From Sodiomyces alkalinus F11 (taxonomy: Eukaryota; Ascomycota; Sordariomycetes; Glomerellales; Plectosphaerellaceae): a DNA stretch of 64,000 nucleotides. Each line of letters starts with the position of its first letter. Position 1 is the stretch's first letter. This document shows positions 1 to 13,969 of this stretch, in pieces. The stretch spans positions 2,521,755 through 2,585,754 of the forward strand of contig NW_021167079.1 of the NCBI RefSeq assembly GCF_003711515.1, read 5' to 3'. The notes below the pieces were generated by a model. That model searched no databases. It was not told where the DNA came from and saw nothing but the letters and a program-made list of their open reading frames with translations. Both the position numbers and the translations under genes were made by a program.

Positions 1-1904
1 CTCGACCGCCGACCAACCGACTTCTCCAATCGATCTGGTCCATCGACGGTTAATCCGACGGAATTCTGAATCGCGGATACCTCGCCTATCTGCTCTTCGA
101 ACAAGTCGCGACAGAAAAAGACCCAAGAACAATCTTGGGAAACGAGAGGAGGAATAAAAAAAAGGAAAAAGGAAACAAAGGCCATCCGAGACATCCTGAA
201 AATCGCACCATCCCAACACGAAGCGATTGACCCTGTCCGGCAGGAAGCGAGAAGGAAAGAGGGTGAAGAGAAAGACGACTTTCAATTCCAAACCCAGCGA
301 TTGGGACTCGCCTGGACTTGGCCCGTTCCTTCGCCCCCAGAGCCTGCGGATTCTGTCCTTTTTCTGTTTTCTTACACTAGGTACGTGACGAGCCGACCGC
401 CGCTCTTCTTCTGCTTCCCTTTCATTCTGTTTTGTCAATGTTTGGATGTTTGTTTCTTTCTTTCTCTTAACTCGTGCTTTTTTTTTGGTGCTACGAGTCC
501 GCGTCTTGTCCTGTCCTGTTTTCCTTAATGCATGCACCTGTACCTGTCTGTGCTTAGGCCTGCGTCTGCACCCAGCTGCAGCTCGTCGTTCCTGTCATTT
601 CTTTTGCTATTCTAACCACCTAATTTTCTTTTCTTTCGTTTTCCTAGTTTTGTCGGTTTTCTTTTCCCAGGGTTTCATTCATGTTGGTTATTTGCTGGCC
701 TCTGACAGTTCTCTCCAGGAGCGAACCCCGTCTCAGCCCGTGATAATTCCTTATCGAGTCCTTGACAACAACCCTACGATCCCATCCGCACACCGGTTCC
801 ACATAACAATCACAACTAGGTCATTTCCCGATCGACAAGTCCAGTCCCTCTGTATTCAAAAAGTCTTTGACCCGACAACTTTGACCAGCATTCGGATTGG
901 GTGTTGCCGTCGCAATCTCTGAACCCAAAACGACTGCTTTGAACTGGTGGCACCAGCACTGCCGACCGACCTGCCCACGCGACCAAGGCAGAAAAAGCCC
1001 CCAATCGTTTCGCGTCTGCCCAGCACAACGGCTCTACGTAACATTCATGGCAATAATTGGCGGATCACTGCCACCTCAATCGTCAATCGCTTACCTGGTC
1101 CGTTTTTTCTAATGCTTCTTGGCATACTGAGTAGCGCCCAACTTGCTTCTCGCTCTTTCGCCAGCGCGAGCTCTTTCTTCGTCTTTTCTCCCTGACGTTG
1201 CATTCGACTCTCGCGACCGCGCTTCTTGTCGACAAACAAGAATAGAGCACCACCCTATCTCGCTCATCAAACTACCAAAAGACTCCAAAATCGGTGCATT
1301 CCCTCACCGCAGACCCAATTTTACGGCGCCTTTTTTTTCACCGACTTTTTGTCCCCGCCCTATTCCACAGAAGACAGAATGCCTTACAGCAGGAAGTTCG
1401 GGTATCATTTCTTGGCCCTATCCGGAGCTCCAGCTACGACTTCTGTGGAAGATTCTCAAGATTCAACTTTCTGTTGCGGCACTACGTCCTTCGACATCTT
1501 GACTTCCAGTTAACCCTGAACTTTGATCTTGACCAACACCTTACGGTTGGCTCTGAGGTGCTGCAAAGTGCCCTGTCCTCGCTGGTCGCTTTATCAAGCC
1601 TTTTACGACCGGCTCGGTTTGCCGCCACCCTCGATAAAAAGCAGTCATCGAACCTCGAGATATTTTCGGTTCCCTTTCCATCTTCGATGATCGAGGGCGT
1701 ACCATGCCTATCCGGGAACTAACTCTGCTTGACTTTGGACTCGATCTGGCTCCTCGAAACCTCGGAGCAGTACTGTCCAGCCTGATATTTATCTAAGTAT
1801 TGCTATCACATCACTTCCTAATGACGTGCCGTACTGCCATCACCAGCCCCGTTGCAGTTCCTCAATCCTCAGACGTGCCGCCGTTTCCGGATCGACTGCA
1901 CAAC
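1..1904 (+). other. Upstream/leader region of the KIN4-like gene
   Basis: I see no supportable gene here. Base composition is normal (CA and TG are common), unlike the RIPped block that follows. There are T-rich and pyrimidine-rich tracts around 405-670, which are typical of long fungal promoters and 5' leaders. Short open frames on both strands show no recognisable family or splice continuity. The stretch most likely holds promoter and 5' UTR, possibly with leader introns, of the kinase relic starting at 1905. Confidence 0.5.
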
Positions 1905-4983
<3,079 letters not shown>

Positions 4984-5224
4984 AGGGGGCGTTACTGGAG
5001 TTGCGGCGAGAGCTCCTGTATTCTAGGGGCTCTAAAGCGGTAGTAATAGTTGTCAATGGATTACCCTGTCTAGGCCTAACTTGGGAGGCCACCATCTCAA
5101 GGGCGCGGTTTCATGGTTTGGTCTGCCAACACGTAAAATTTTGTGCTTCATGAGTCTATCCCGGCTGATCATCTCAAATCGCGTACATAGAAGAGAGAAG
5201 AAAAACAAAACGGTATTATGCGTG
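4984..5224. other. Unmutated intergenic spacer between two convergent relics
   Basis: This is the spacer between the 3' end of the kinase relic (+) and the stop of the helicase relic (-). Composition is normal with abundant CA and TG, in contrast to the mutated DNA on each side. No gene was recognised. It probably represents the two 3' UTRs. Confidence 0.6.
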
Positions 5225-5857
5225 TCAATCAATCCCACCCCACTCCGAGTCGCTACCGGCATCTCCTCCTCTACTCCTCCGCTTGGCCTCCTTACGTTCC
5301 TGCTTCTTCCGCCTCTTGCTCGCCTCGATAGCGCCCTTGCGGTTATTCTCCTTCTAACGCTCCTAGCCGCTCTGGGAGGTGACCTTGGTATATACGCCGC
5401 CGGAACGCCGCGACTCGACGCCGCGCTCGCGGAGGCGCTTACGGTCGTCCTTAGAGACGTCGGGGAGGGCGTCAAGGAGCCACTTTTAGACGGCGGCGTC
5501 GGCGTCGGCGGGGGTCTTACCGGCCTAGCGCTCGCTAAGGGCGATAACGTTAGTGATAGTCTTAACGAAGGGGATATCGTCCTTAGTGTATAGGGTAATA
5601 GCGACGCCGCCCTCGCGACCGGCGCGGCCGGTAATCCCCGCACGGTAGACGTAGGTGGCGGTGGAGCCGGGGATATCGTAGTTAACGATACCGTTAACGC
5701 CGGCGAAGTCGACGCCGCGGGGGAGTATGTCGGTGGTAATAAGGACCCAGATATCGCCAGAGCGGAAACGGCGCATAATAGCGGCGCGGTCGGCGTCGGA
5801 GAGGCCGCTATACAGAGCGGCGATACGGGTAGGGCCGCCGGCGGTGAAGGGGATATT
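5225..5857 (-). pseudogene. ROK1-type DEAD-box RNA helicase, C-terminal part of a split pseudogene
   Basis: Read on the minus strand from 5857, this encodes helicase motifs of the C-terminal RecA domain: [36 protein letters not shown] (motif V region), then [11 protein letters not shown], where family motif VI is GRTGRAGR (Arg changed to Ile). It continues KWLLDALPDVSKDDRKRLRE, ENNRKGAIEASKRRK and ends DSEWGGID at a TGA (5225-5227). Several Gln codons are now TAG, so it is dead. ROK1 is a nucleolar helicase of 18S rRNA processing. The 3' about 75 bases look unmutated and the rest is RIPped. The upstream part lies at 13361, beyond the inserted retrotransposon. Confidence 0.85.
5853..5857. repeat. 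Target site duplication (left copy), ATATT
   Basis: The five bases ATATT immediately precede the left LTR and match the five bases that immediately follow the right LTR (13356-13360). Five-base duplications are typical of Ty3/gypsy integration. Confidence 0.85.
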
Positions 5858-6376
5858 TATTACGACGGCTTCCGGTCCTCTATAGTATAGCGGACGATAG
5901 GGGACTAGCGTCGAGGTTTTAGTTTAAAATAAAAAGAGGATATTAACTAAAGAGTAGTAACTATCATTCGTAGTGGTCTAGTCGTAGTTGCGTCGTAAAG
6001 ACTAGGCGTCTTCTTTATAAGGTAGGTTTAAGCGTAGAATAGTAGTCTAGGTAAAGACTTAGATTAATCGATATCTTATTCTCTAATAGAAGTAAGACCT
6101 AGGATACTCTAGTATATATAGTGATAGCGCCTTTTTACCTATAGTGACTATTCCTTACGTAGTCACTATATCTAAGTGATCTGGCCGTGACCGATCACTC
6201 ACTAATTACTCTGATACGTCTAGATAGTATACTAAGTACCTTTATACCTGGTAATACGTGATTTAATACGTGACTCCCTAAGTTATCCTGTGTTATTCCT
6301 TATCTAGGGCTATCCCGGGGGATATATACTAATTATACCCGTGGGTTTAGTCTATATTAGGCGGCTAGCCGTAATA
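5858..6376 (-). repeat. 3' LTR of the chromovirus (519 bp)
   Basis: It starts tattacgacggc and ends gccgtaata on the plus strand; the inferred original termini are TGTTAC...GTAACA, mutated TG to TA. It matches 12819-13355 closely along its length, but lacks about 18 bp near 6207 that the other copy carries. Confidence 0.88.
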
Positions 6377-6378
6377 TT

Positions 6379-6394
6379 ACCTCCCTCCTTCTAA
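6379..6394 (-). promoter_or_regulatory. Polypurine tract of the chromovirus
   Basis: On the minus strand the bases just before the 3' LTR read AGAAGGAGGGAGGTAA, the plus-strand priming polypurine tract expected at this position of an LTR retrotransposon. Confidence 0.7.
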
Positions 6395-6498
6395 GCGCTG
6401 TCCTAGCGGTCGTATAAGTAGGTCGCTTCCCCTAGTTAGTATTCCTTAGGTTTTTTTTTCTTCTTTTATTACTAACTATTATATCCGACCGTGTTTAG

Positions 6499-6999
6499 AA
6501 GTCGTCCCGTCCTAAATCTTATTCCGCCGAAAACCGATCGACCGTTTCTGCCCTTATCGCTAATCAGGGCTACGAGGTTATCCCTTATACCCGTTATGCT
6601 TCTAAGAACGTGCCGTGCTTTATTCTGGACGATATTGCTTGTTACCACGCGTGCTTCCGCTTAGGTCGTTCTTATGATAGTGCTAGAATCCTAATATCTT
6701 CTGGTACGCTCCTGCCCTCGCCCTCCCGTTTAGCTCCTATCGCTCACTTTTTCGTCTTCCTAGCGGGTTGTATAAACGAGGAGTTAAAGCGCCTTAAATA
6801 GGAGGAGGAGCGGACCGAGGAGATACTCCACGAGGCGCTCGCCCGCTTATCCCGCCTTCGCCGAACTTATTATTCGCTACGGAAGAAAGGGGTAGAAATA
6901 GTTCGTAAGGACCTTACCGATATAGAGGAGCTTAAGAAGGTGGAGAAAGAGGAAGAAAAGGCCTGTCGGGCCGAGTCAGAGGCGGTGGCTACTATATAG
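6499..6999 (+). pseudogene. Antisense ORF inside the chromovirus: Cys-rich segment plus coiled coil
   Basis: A plus-strand frame runs from after a stop at 6496-6498 to TAG at 6997-6999, interrupted only by one TAG (6799-6801) that looks like a mutated CAG. It lies opposite to gag-pol, between the chromodomain and the 3' LTR. The N-terminal half has a spaced cysteine segment (VPCFILDDIACYHACFRLG), reminiscent of small fungal zinc-binding proteins. The C-terminal half is charged and helical (EEILHEALARLSRL, IEELKKVEKEEEK), a likely coiled coil. CA and TG are noticeably better preserved here than in gag-pol. No function is assigned. It could be an element-encoded accessory protein or a captured gene. 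Confidence 0.5.
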
Positions 7000-7079
7000 G
7001 CTACTAGTGCTATAAATATAATTAATTAGAATCAGGTAATAGTGTAGGATATAAGTGACTTTTCGGATACTAATCTTAC

Positions 7080-10000
7080 GTAGACCGCGGCGTCTGGTTC
7101 TAGGTCCTAATAGTGTTTTATCGGTATTGCTTTAGGAGTTACTTATAATATATTAGATTTTCTTTAGGTTCCTAGGTGTTATCGCCGTGGTCGTAGTTTT
7201 TCCACTTTATAAAATATTCGGTACCGTCTAGTATCTCTCGGTGGTCGAGGATTCGTTCTGCTTCGTATATATCGCTAGTGTCTACCACGATCGTGTCTTA
7301 TATAATTTTAGTATTTTCCGGTACTAGCTTAAGTAGTGAAATATAGAAATTATTATATATCCTTATTATCGGAGGTAGTAATAGAATATAGTTCGTATCT
7401 GATTTTTTCTCTAGGATTTTAAATAGTCCTAATTTTTTAAAATCTAATTTATCGCTTAGTCGTTATGTTTTGATGTTTTTGATATTTTTGCGAATAAGGT
7501 AGACGCCGTCCCCCCTTGAAAGGGTTAGTCCCTTAATCCTCGATTAATTTATGTATCTGCTTATTCGTGTTCTAACTATCTCTAGGTCGGTTCGTAGTTC
7601 TTCGTGTAGTTTTTTTATACTTTCAACTATTTTTATCGCTCTTAGTGCGTCTAGTCCTTCTAAAGGTTTTCTAAATACTATTAGGGTATATCCGTAATTT
7701 ACTTTAAACGGTGTTTTCTTTATCGACTCGTTTAACGAGCTATTATATATAAACTATATAAGTAGTAGGTATTATACCTAATTATCTTATTTATACCCTA
7801 CGTAGTATTATAGGTACTATTCTAGGACTTAGTTTATAATTTCGGTTTTTCTGTCCGTTATAAGGTAAAACGCTATCGAATACTTATATTTCGTTCCTAG
7901 CTAGCTTATAACTGCTTTCTAGAAGTTACTAGTAAAGAGTTTATCTCTATCCGTGATAATTTCGTTCGGCGCGCCGTGATCCTGGATTAGGCGGTTAATA
8001 AAGATACTTATTAGTTCTTCTGCTATAGTGTTTTTAATATATAGAATATAAAGAGTGTATTTCGTGAATCGGTCGATAATCACGAATACGCTATCGTAGG
8101 CGATTCTTATTACTGGATCTTTGGATATCGGAAATCCTATCACGAAGTCTATTATAATCGATTCCTGGGGTTTATTTACTACTAGTAGTGGCTTTAGTAG
8201 TCCGTAAGGTTTATATCGGCTACTCTTTGCTTTCTAGTAAATATCGTAGTTACGAACGAAGTCCCTAACTCGTTCTTTAACTCCTGTATAGCCGTATTAT
8301 TATCGTAATCGGCGGTAGGTCTTATAAACTCCTTAATATCTATATATTAGTAAGGCGTGTGCTTCTTTAAACGTGGTGTCGACTACTTAATTAATGCTAT
8401 TTATTTCTTTGCATTTTAGGGTAAGAGCTTCTCCTTCCTATTAGAGTATAGCTTATAGTTTAGGTGATTTATTATGTGTCCCTAGTCGGCTAAGTGCGTC
8501 TACGCGACTATTTTCGCTTCCTTTTATATATTAAATATAGAAGTTAAATTTAGATAGGAATTCTGCTTATCGGATCTATCGTTTATTAAGAACCTTAGTA
8601 GTGGTGAACTATACGAGGTTCTTATAATCCGTGTAGACCTATACCGGGTATTTTATTCCTAATAGATATAGTCTTTATTCTTTAAAGGCTTCGATAATAG
8701 CTATTAGCTTTTTATCGTGGATTTAGTAGTTAAGTTCTGGTCTACTAAGTTTTTTAGATATAAAGGCTATAGGATATAGCCTTCCTTCTATATCGTGTTA
8801 TCCGAGTTATACTCCTAGAGCCTAGTCGGATACGTCTATTTCGAGTTCGTATTCTTTATCGGGGTCTAGTATTACTAAGATAGATTTGCTAGTAACCCTT
8901 AAGGGCTTAGAATACTTCTTCTATTCTTTCGTTCTATTCGAAGTCGAGTCCTTTTTTAGTTACTTTAGTTAAGGGGATAGTAATCTTACTATAGTCTTTA
9001 ATAAATCGTCGATAGTAGTTAATAAGTCCGAGGAAAGACTAAATATCGTGAACGTTTTACGGCTATAGCTACTTAGAGACGTATTAGATCTTCGCCTTAT
9101 CTATACAGATTTTATTAGGTTATATTATATACCCTAAAAAGTTAACTTCTTATATATAGAATTAGACTTTTTCTAGTTTAATTAGTAGGTCGGTATCTTA
9201 TAGGAGTTATAGGATCGTGTAAATATATTATTAGTATTCTTCGAGTATTTTAGAGAAGATTAGGATATTATCTAGGTATACTATAACGAAGTAGTCTAGA
9301 TACTTCCTTAGGATATCGTTAATAAGCGTTTAGAATAATACCGGCGTATTTATTAATCTAAAAGGTATAATAAGGTACTTGAAATATCCTTGCTTCGTTT
9401 AGAACGCTATTTTCTATTCTTCTCCTTCCTTAATCCTAATTAGGTTATAGGCTTTTTTTAAGTCGAGTACTATAAACTATTATACTCTAACTAACTAATC
9501 TTATATCTCCGAGATAAAAGGTAGTAGGTAGCGGTTCTTAATAGTTATATCGTTAAGTTATTAATAGTTATATCGTTAAGTTATTAATAGTTAATATATA
9601 GTCGTAGTTTACCGTTTTTCTTTAGTATAAATAGGATCGGGTATCCTACTAGTAATTATAATACTCTAATATAGCCTTTTACTAATATTTCTTTAAGATA
9701 TTCTTCTAAGGTATTTAATTCCTTTTAATTTAGCCCGTAGATTAGAAAGAATTTTAGGTGTATCCCTTCCTTAAGGGGTATCTCGTGATCGTAATATCGA
9801 TATTTCGGTAATCTAGTCTTTAGATTTTCGGTAAATAGTTTCTTATATCTATAGTATTCTAGTAGTACCTTAGCGAGTCTATCGTGATCGCCTTCTACGA
9901 GTCCTTTTTCTGCTTAGATAATCTAGTAGATTCCTTTAATAATATTTATTACGTATCGGTTATTATACCGTTACTGCTATCTTAAAATTTTTCGGACTTC

Positions 10001-12790
10001 TTTCGCCTTAGTCCCTGACTTCTAGCGGCTATCTAAGTCTCCCTAAGGCTCCTTTGTCGGTAAGTCTTTCTACTATTTTCGACGGATATCGGGATCGGGT
10101 AAGGTTTCCTTCGTGGTCTCCTACTTACTCTTTACTCTTTACCGGAGCTAGCTAAGTTTTTAGTCTATATCGGGATTCTACTCGTTAAACTATAGCTTAC
10201 TAAGGATAATATCCTTATAGCCTATATCGTATATATAGAACTTTATTACTTTAGTCTTATTCTAAATTTTGACTTAGAGGTGTATAGTCTCCTAGCTAAT
10301 AATAACTTCTTCTTAAGACTAGTTCTTTCCCGTATACGGAGTAATTTCGTACTCGTCTTCTAGGTATTTCCTAACCTAGGGGATAAAGAACTTTCTCACG
10401 GCTACTAATAAGATAAAGTTTCCTGCTATACCTATATCTAATAGTGCGTTTATCTTATATTTATCAAGTCGTATTCTAATATAGCGGTGCCCTATACTAT
10501 TACGTATTATAGAGTATATCTAATAAGTGCCTCTCGCGTGCTCCTTATAATAGTATACTCCTAGCTTTTTACCTATTTAGCTCGGTATTCAAGGGATATC
10601 TCTTTATCTAGGAACCTGTACTAGATTAAGAGCCGTTCTATCTATTATAGGCGCTTATCGAGGGCCTAGAAGCGTAATTCCTAAGCTTCCTAGTCTTATT
10701 CTAGTTATCGGATTTTCTTAGTAGCGTATACTATATAGCTAGTAGTATTATATTCGCCTAGCCGGTATTCGTAGTAGTTATACCTAGGTAGTTAGAGGCG
10801 AATCTCGCGTCTAGCCTATTTATATTCTATCTATCCTTTCTTATACGTTTAGTACTCGGGTAGTTAATCGTCCGACTTTTATAGGCTTATTATTAGGCCG
10901 GTAAGAGTATCTCGGTTTTCCTAAGTATAGTAAGGTCGCTAATATATAGTTTATTACTATTCTTCGCTAGTATTCATAGGTACTCTGCGGTAAGCGTTAT
11001 TAAAGCTAAGTTTAATAAAACGGACTTAGTGGGTTTATCTAAGGGGTTCTTCCGCGAGCTAGTCGAGTATCCGTAGCTAGATAGTTTCCTCCTCGATTAG
11101 GTCGGCTAGTTCTATAAGTTAGTATTAGAAGTTCGTGTTATTATCCGGACCTCCGTCTAACTCCGTTTCCTAATCTTATTCTTCGAGTTCAGCGATTTCC
11201 TCTAATATATAACGTGCATAATCTTCTTTCTTAAGTTAGTGTTTCTCTTCGGAAGTAAGTCCTACTTCCTAGAGGGCGCTAAAACCTCTACTACTAGTAT
11301 TCGTGTGGACTTCCTATTTTTTCTAGATCTCTAAAATCTACTTCTATCTTTTAGCTTCTTCTTTTATCTATCCGTATTTTTAAAGGATTTCTGCGATAGT
11401 TTATAAAGCTAGTCTATCCTTATCCTAGTTAGGGATTTTAAGACTATAGTTATTATCGTACTCGTTACTAGATACTATAGCGAGTATCTTCTAGGGTCTC
11501 TTAGGGTAGTATTTAGCTCTATCCTTCTTTAATTAGTATATTAGTCAGGTTATCGAATAGAGGTTAACGTATAGTGTTTTATCCCTATAAATTTCCAGGT
11601 ATCTAATAGTATTAATTTCCTTCTAGGGTTTTTCTTTTCCGATCGTATTAGCCTATTATTACGATTATTCCTTCTTAGGCTTATAATAATCGCGTGCGTA
11701 GTGACCCGGCTTATTATAGTTATAACACTTAACTTTCTTTATATCCCTTTCACCCTGCTTATTGCTTTATCGGTTAATATTATCAAGCTTTATAGGTCTA
11801 TTATAATACCTATATAAGGTGTTTCCGAATTAGCGTGGGTATAGTTATTTCTTCTTCGAATTAGCCGTGTAGAATAGGACGTCTATTTAATACTTCTTCT
11901 AATAGCGTTATATATAGTTTCGGTTATTAATACGAATTACTATTATAGTGTATTCGCTAAATATCTTAGGTCGGTCGAATCGGTATAGTTTATCCTTTAC
12001 TGTTTCCTTAAGTCCTTAGTAGTACCGATCTATAAGGGGTTTATCCCGGGTAGCTAAGCTTTAACGAGATTTACTAGAATCTCGTAGTATAGTCCGTAGC
12101 TAACTTAGTCTAATATAGCTAGCTTAGTCGTTCGGCCGCGACTTATTCCTTATCAGGCTAGCCGAAGATAGCGTTAAGTTTTTCGATAAATATATTAAAG
12201 TCCTTAAAGATTACCGTGGTCCCGGGCTTCCTTAGGATTTCTATTCCTATATTCCCTAGGTAGTCTTTATAGATAGATTCGAACTATTTATACGTATCTT
12301 CCGTAAAGAGTGCCGCGGTATAGAGTACTTTAGTTTCTTCCGTACGGATACTATCCTAGTAAAATAAGAGATAGCCTCTAAGCTAGGTAATAAAGCTCTA
12401 AAGCTATCCTTAAGTTCCGTTATACTTAAGGGGTATAGGGTACTTATACTTAGCTCTAATCTTAGGATAGTTTAACTAAGCTCTTAGAGTTATATTCTCC
12501 CCCTAAAGCTAGGTAATTATATTACGAATCTACTAAAGGTTATTATTCCCTTTAGCGGCGGTAATAGGCGTTATAGCGCTCGTAGCGCTCGCGGTATGGT
12601 TATTATTATTCGATATATTAGAAGAGTGATTGCTGGCTACTTTATCGTCTTATTAAGGTTATTCTAGTTCTTCCTCTTCGTCGGAGGAACTAGATTCTTC
12701 AGACGATAATTCTTCTTCAGATAAAGTGACTTCTTCTTTCTTAGGCGAAGTAGCTTCTGCTTCGGGCGTACTGCTTATTAGCTATTAAGG
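7080..12790 (-). pseudogene. gag-pol relic of the chromovirus
   Basis: Reading the minus strand: an acidic Ser/Glu-rich Gag N terminus (about 12,660-12,780); a zinc knuckle at 11,686-11,727 reading CYNYNKPGHYARDY, where two Cys are now Tyr; a protease core LLDIGIAGNFI near 10,405-10,458 (DTG to DIG); reverse transcriptase with FVIVYLDNILIFSK near 9,256-9,318 (catalytic YLDD to YLDN); an RNase H-proximal KNLV*FTTTKVLNKR near 8,560-8,630; an integrase core with DHGAPNEIITDRDKLFTSNF near 7,919-7,990; and a chromodomain YEAERILDHREILDGTEYFI then IKWKNYDHGDNT*EPKENL at about 7,150-7,275. Every catalytic centre named is altered or followed by stops, mostly TGG, CAG or CAA to stop, as expected from RIP. 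Confidence 0.85.
9544..9597. repeat. 23-bp tandem duplication within the pol relic
   Basis: The unit atagttatatcgttaagttatta occurs twice in direct succession with a third partial copy. It lies within the reverse transcriptase relic. It is probably a replication slip after inactivation. Confidence 0.6.
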
Positions 12791-12818
12791 TTAGCTTACC
12801 GAACAGGATCGATTAAAA

Positions 12819-13355
12819 TATTACGACGGCTTCCGGTCCTCTATAGTATAGCGGACGATAGGGGACTAGCATCGAGGTTTTAGTTTAAAATAAGAAGAGG
12901 ATATTAACTAAAAAGCAGTAACTATTATTCGTAGTAGTCTAGTCGTAGTTACGTCGTAAAGACTAGGCGTCTTCTTTATAAGGTAGGTTTAAGCGTAGAA
13001 TAATAATCTAGGTAAAGACTTAGATTAATCGATATCTTATTCTTTAATAGAAGTAAGACCTAGGATACTCTAGTATATATAGTGATAGCGCCTTCTTATC
13101 TATAGTGACTATTCCTTACGTAGTCACTATATCTAAGTGATCTGGCCGTGACCGATGACTCACTGATTACTCTGATAGAGTGATTAACCCTGGGCTGTCT
13201 AGATAGTATACTAAGTACCTTTATACCTGGTGACACGTGATTTAATACGTGACTCCCTGAGTCATCCTGTGTTATTCCTTATCTAGGGCCGTCCCGGGGG
13301 ATATATACTAGTTGTACCCGTGGGTTTAGTCTATATTAGGCGGCTGGCCGTAATA
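12819..13355 (-). repeat. 5' LTR of the chromovirus (537 bp)
   Basis: It is nearly identical to 5858-6376, with scattered single-base differences and an extra 18 bp around 13,177-13,196 (reading gagtgattaaccctgggct). On the minus strand it is the upstream LTR, so it would have carried the promoter. Confidence 0.88.
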
Positions 13356-13360
13356 ATATT
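13356..13360. repeat. Target site duplication (right copy), ATATT
   Basis: This ATATT directly abuts the right LTR end and matches the left copy. Joining the flanks across one copy restores the frame of the ROK1 relic, which is independent support for the boundary. Confidence 0.85.
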
Positions 13361-13505
13361 ATACTTAAGTTCCTCGTGCAGGGCCAAGGCGTGGTTGATA
13401 GTCTAGGTGAAAACGAGGAAAGGGGAGCGGAGGGGAGGACCCGAGTTATCGGCGGCGGTGGGCCGGAGGAGCTAGCGTAGGACAGGGCACTAAATCGCCG
13501 GCCCT
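13361..13505 (-). pseudogene. ROK1-type helicase, upstream part of the pseudogene split by the chromovirus
   Basis: The minus strand reads Q*LLRPTAADNSGPP, then SPFLVFT, a stop in place of Gln, TINHALALHEELKY, and runs straight into the ATATT target duplication. Removing the retrotransposon and one duplication joins codons as KY-NI-PF with no frame change, giving the conserved ROK1 segment that precedes AGGPTRIA. Further upstream (beyond about 13,505) I could not follow the helicase, so its N-terminal domain is lost, unrecognisable or separated by another rearrangement. The 13505 boundary is approximate. Confidence 0.75.
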
Positions 13506-13969
13506 TACCTCCAGATATGCCTTAATATATTTCCATATAGTTATCGTCCTCGTGAATGGTTTCCCATAGAAAATATAGGGAGATGGACGTTTCTGTCCAG
13601 AGGACCGCAGTGGTAACCTAATAGTGCCAAGGCGGGAACCGGCCGTCGTGGTTTAGTTAGGAGAGGTTTCGTTAATAGCCGCGGAATAAGCCGGTGGTAG
13701 GGTTAGTTCGGAGGAGAACTCGCCTAAAGGACAGGTGGATAGAAACTATAGAGCCGATATCTCTACCGGATCTAGTAGGAGGTATACCACTTTTCGTATT
13801 AATAAGGCGTATAGTGGCTTATGCGGTATCGTTCGCCCTAGAGGAGACGGTAGTACGCTAGACGGGCCTAGCTCTAGCACAGGCTTCTCGCCTAACAAAA
13901 CGGTCTACTACTATAGAAGTGCTTCCTTTACTTCTACTATCTAAGTATAGGCAACCTATATATTAATCA
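13506..13969. other. RIPped sequence without a recognised gene
   Basis: TA-rich, with CA and TG depleted. A 69-residue plus-strand frame at 13735-13944 (Ser/Tyr/Arg-rich) resembles no family I know. It may be a remnant of the ROK1 N-terminal region, of the neighbouring minus-strand relic, or of unrelated DNA. Confidence 0.4.

Larger units (their letters stand above)
5858..13355 (-). mobile_element. Ty3/gypsy chromovirus LTR retrotransposon, RIP-inactivated
   Basis: A 7.5-kb element is read on the minus strand. It has two near-identical LTRs, a 5-bp target duplication, a polypurine tract next to the 3' LTR, and decayed gag-pol relics in the order gag (acidic N terminus, zinc knuckle), protease, reverse transcriptase, RNase H, integrase and chromodomain. 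The C-terminal chromodomain places it among chromoviruses. CA and TG are strongly depleted and TA enriched throughout, and stops are frequent, so no autonomous product can be made. I could not identify a clear primer binding site next to the 5' LTR. Confidence 0.9.

Noticed and set aside
5081..5593. 170-residue plus-strand frame over the helicase relic
   Set aside because: It is the antisense shadow of the ROK1-type C-terminal codons; the minus strand carries the conserved helicase motifs.
13735..13944. 69-residue plus-strand frame, Ser/Tyr-rich
   Set aside because: No family resemblance, inside RIPped DNA with depleted CA; likely a chance frame.
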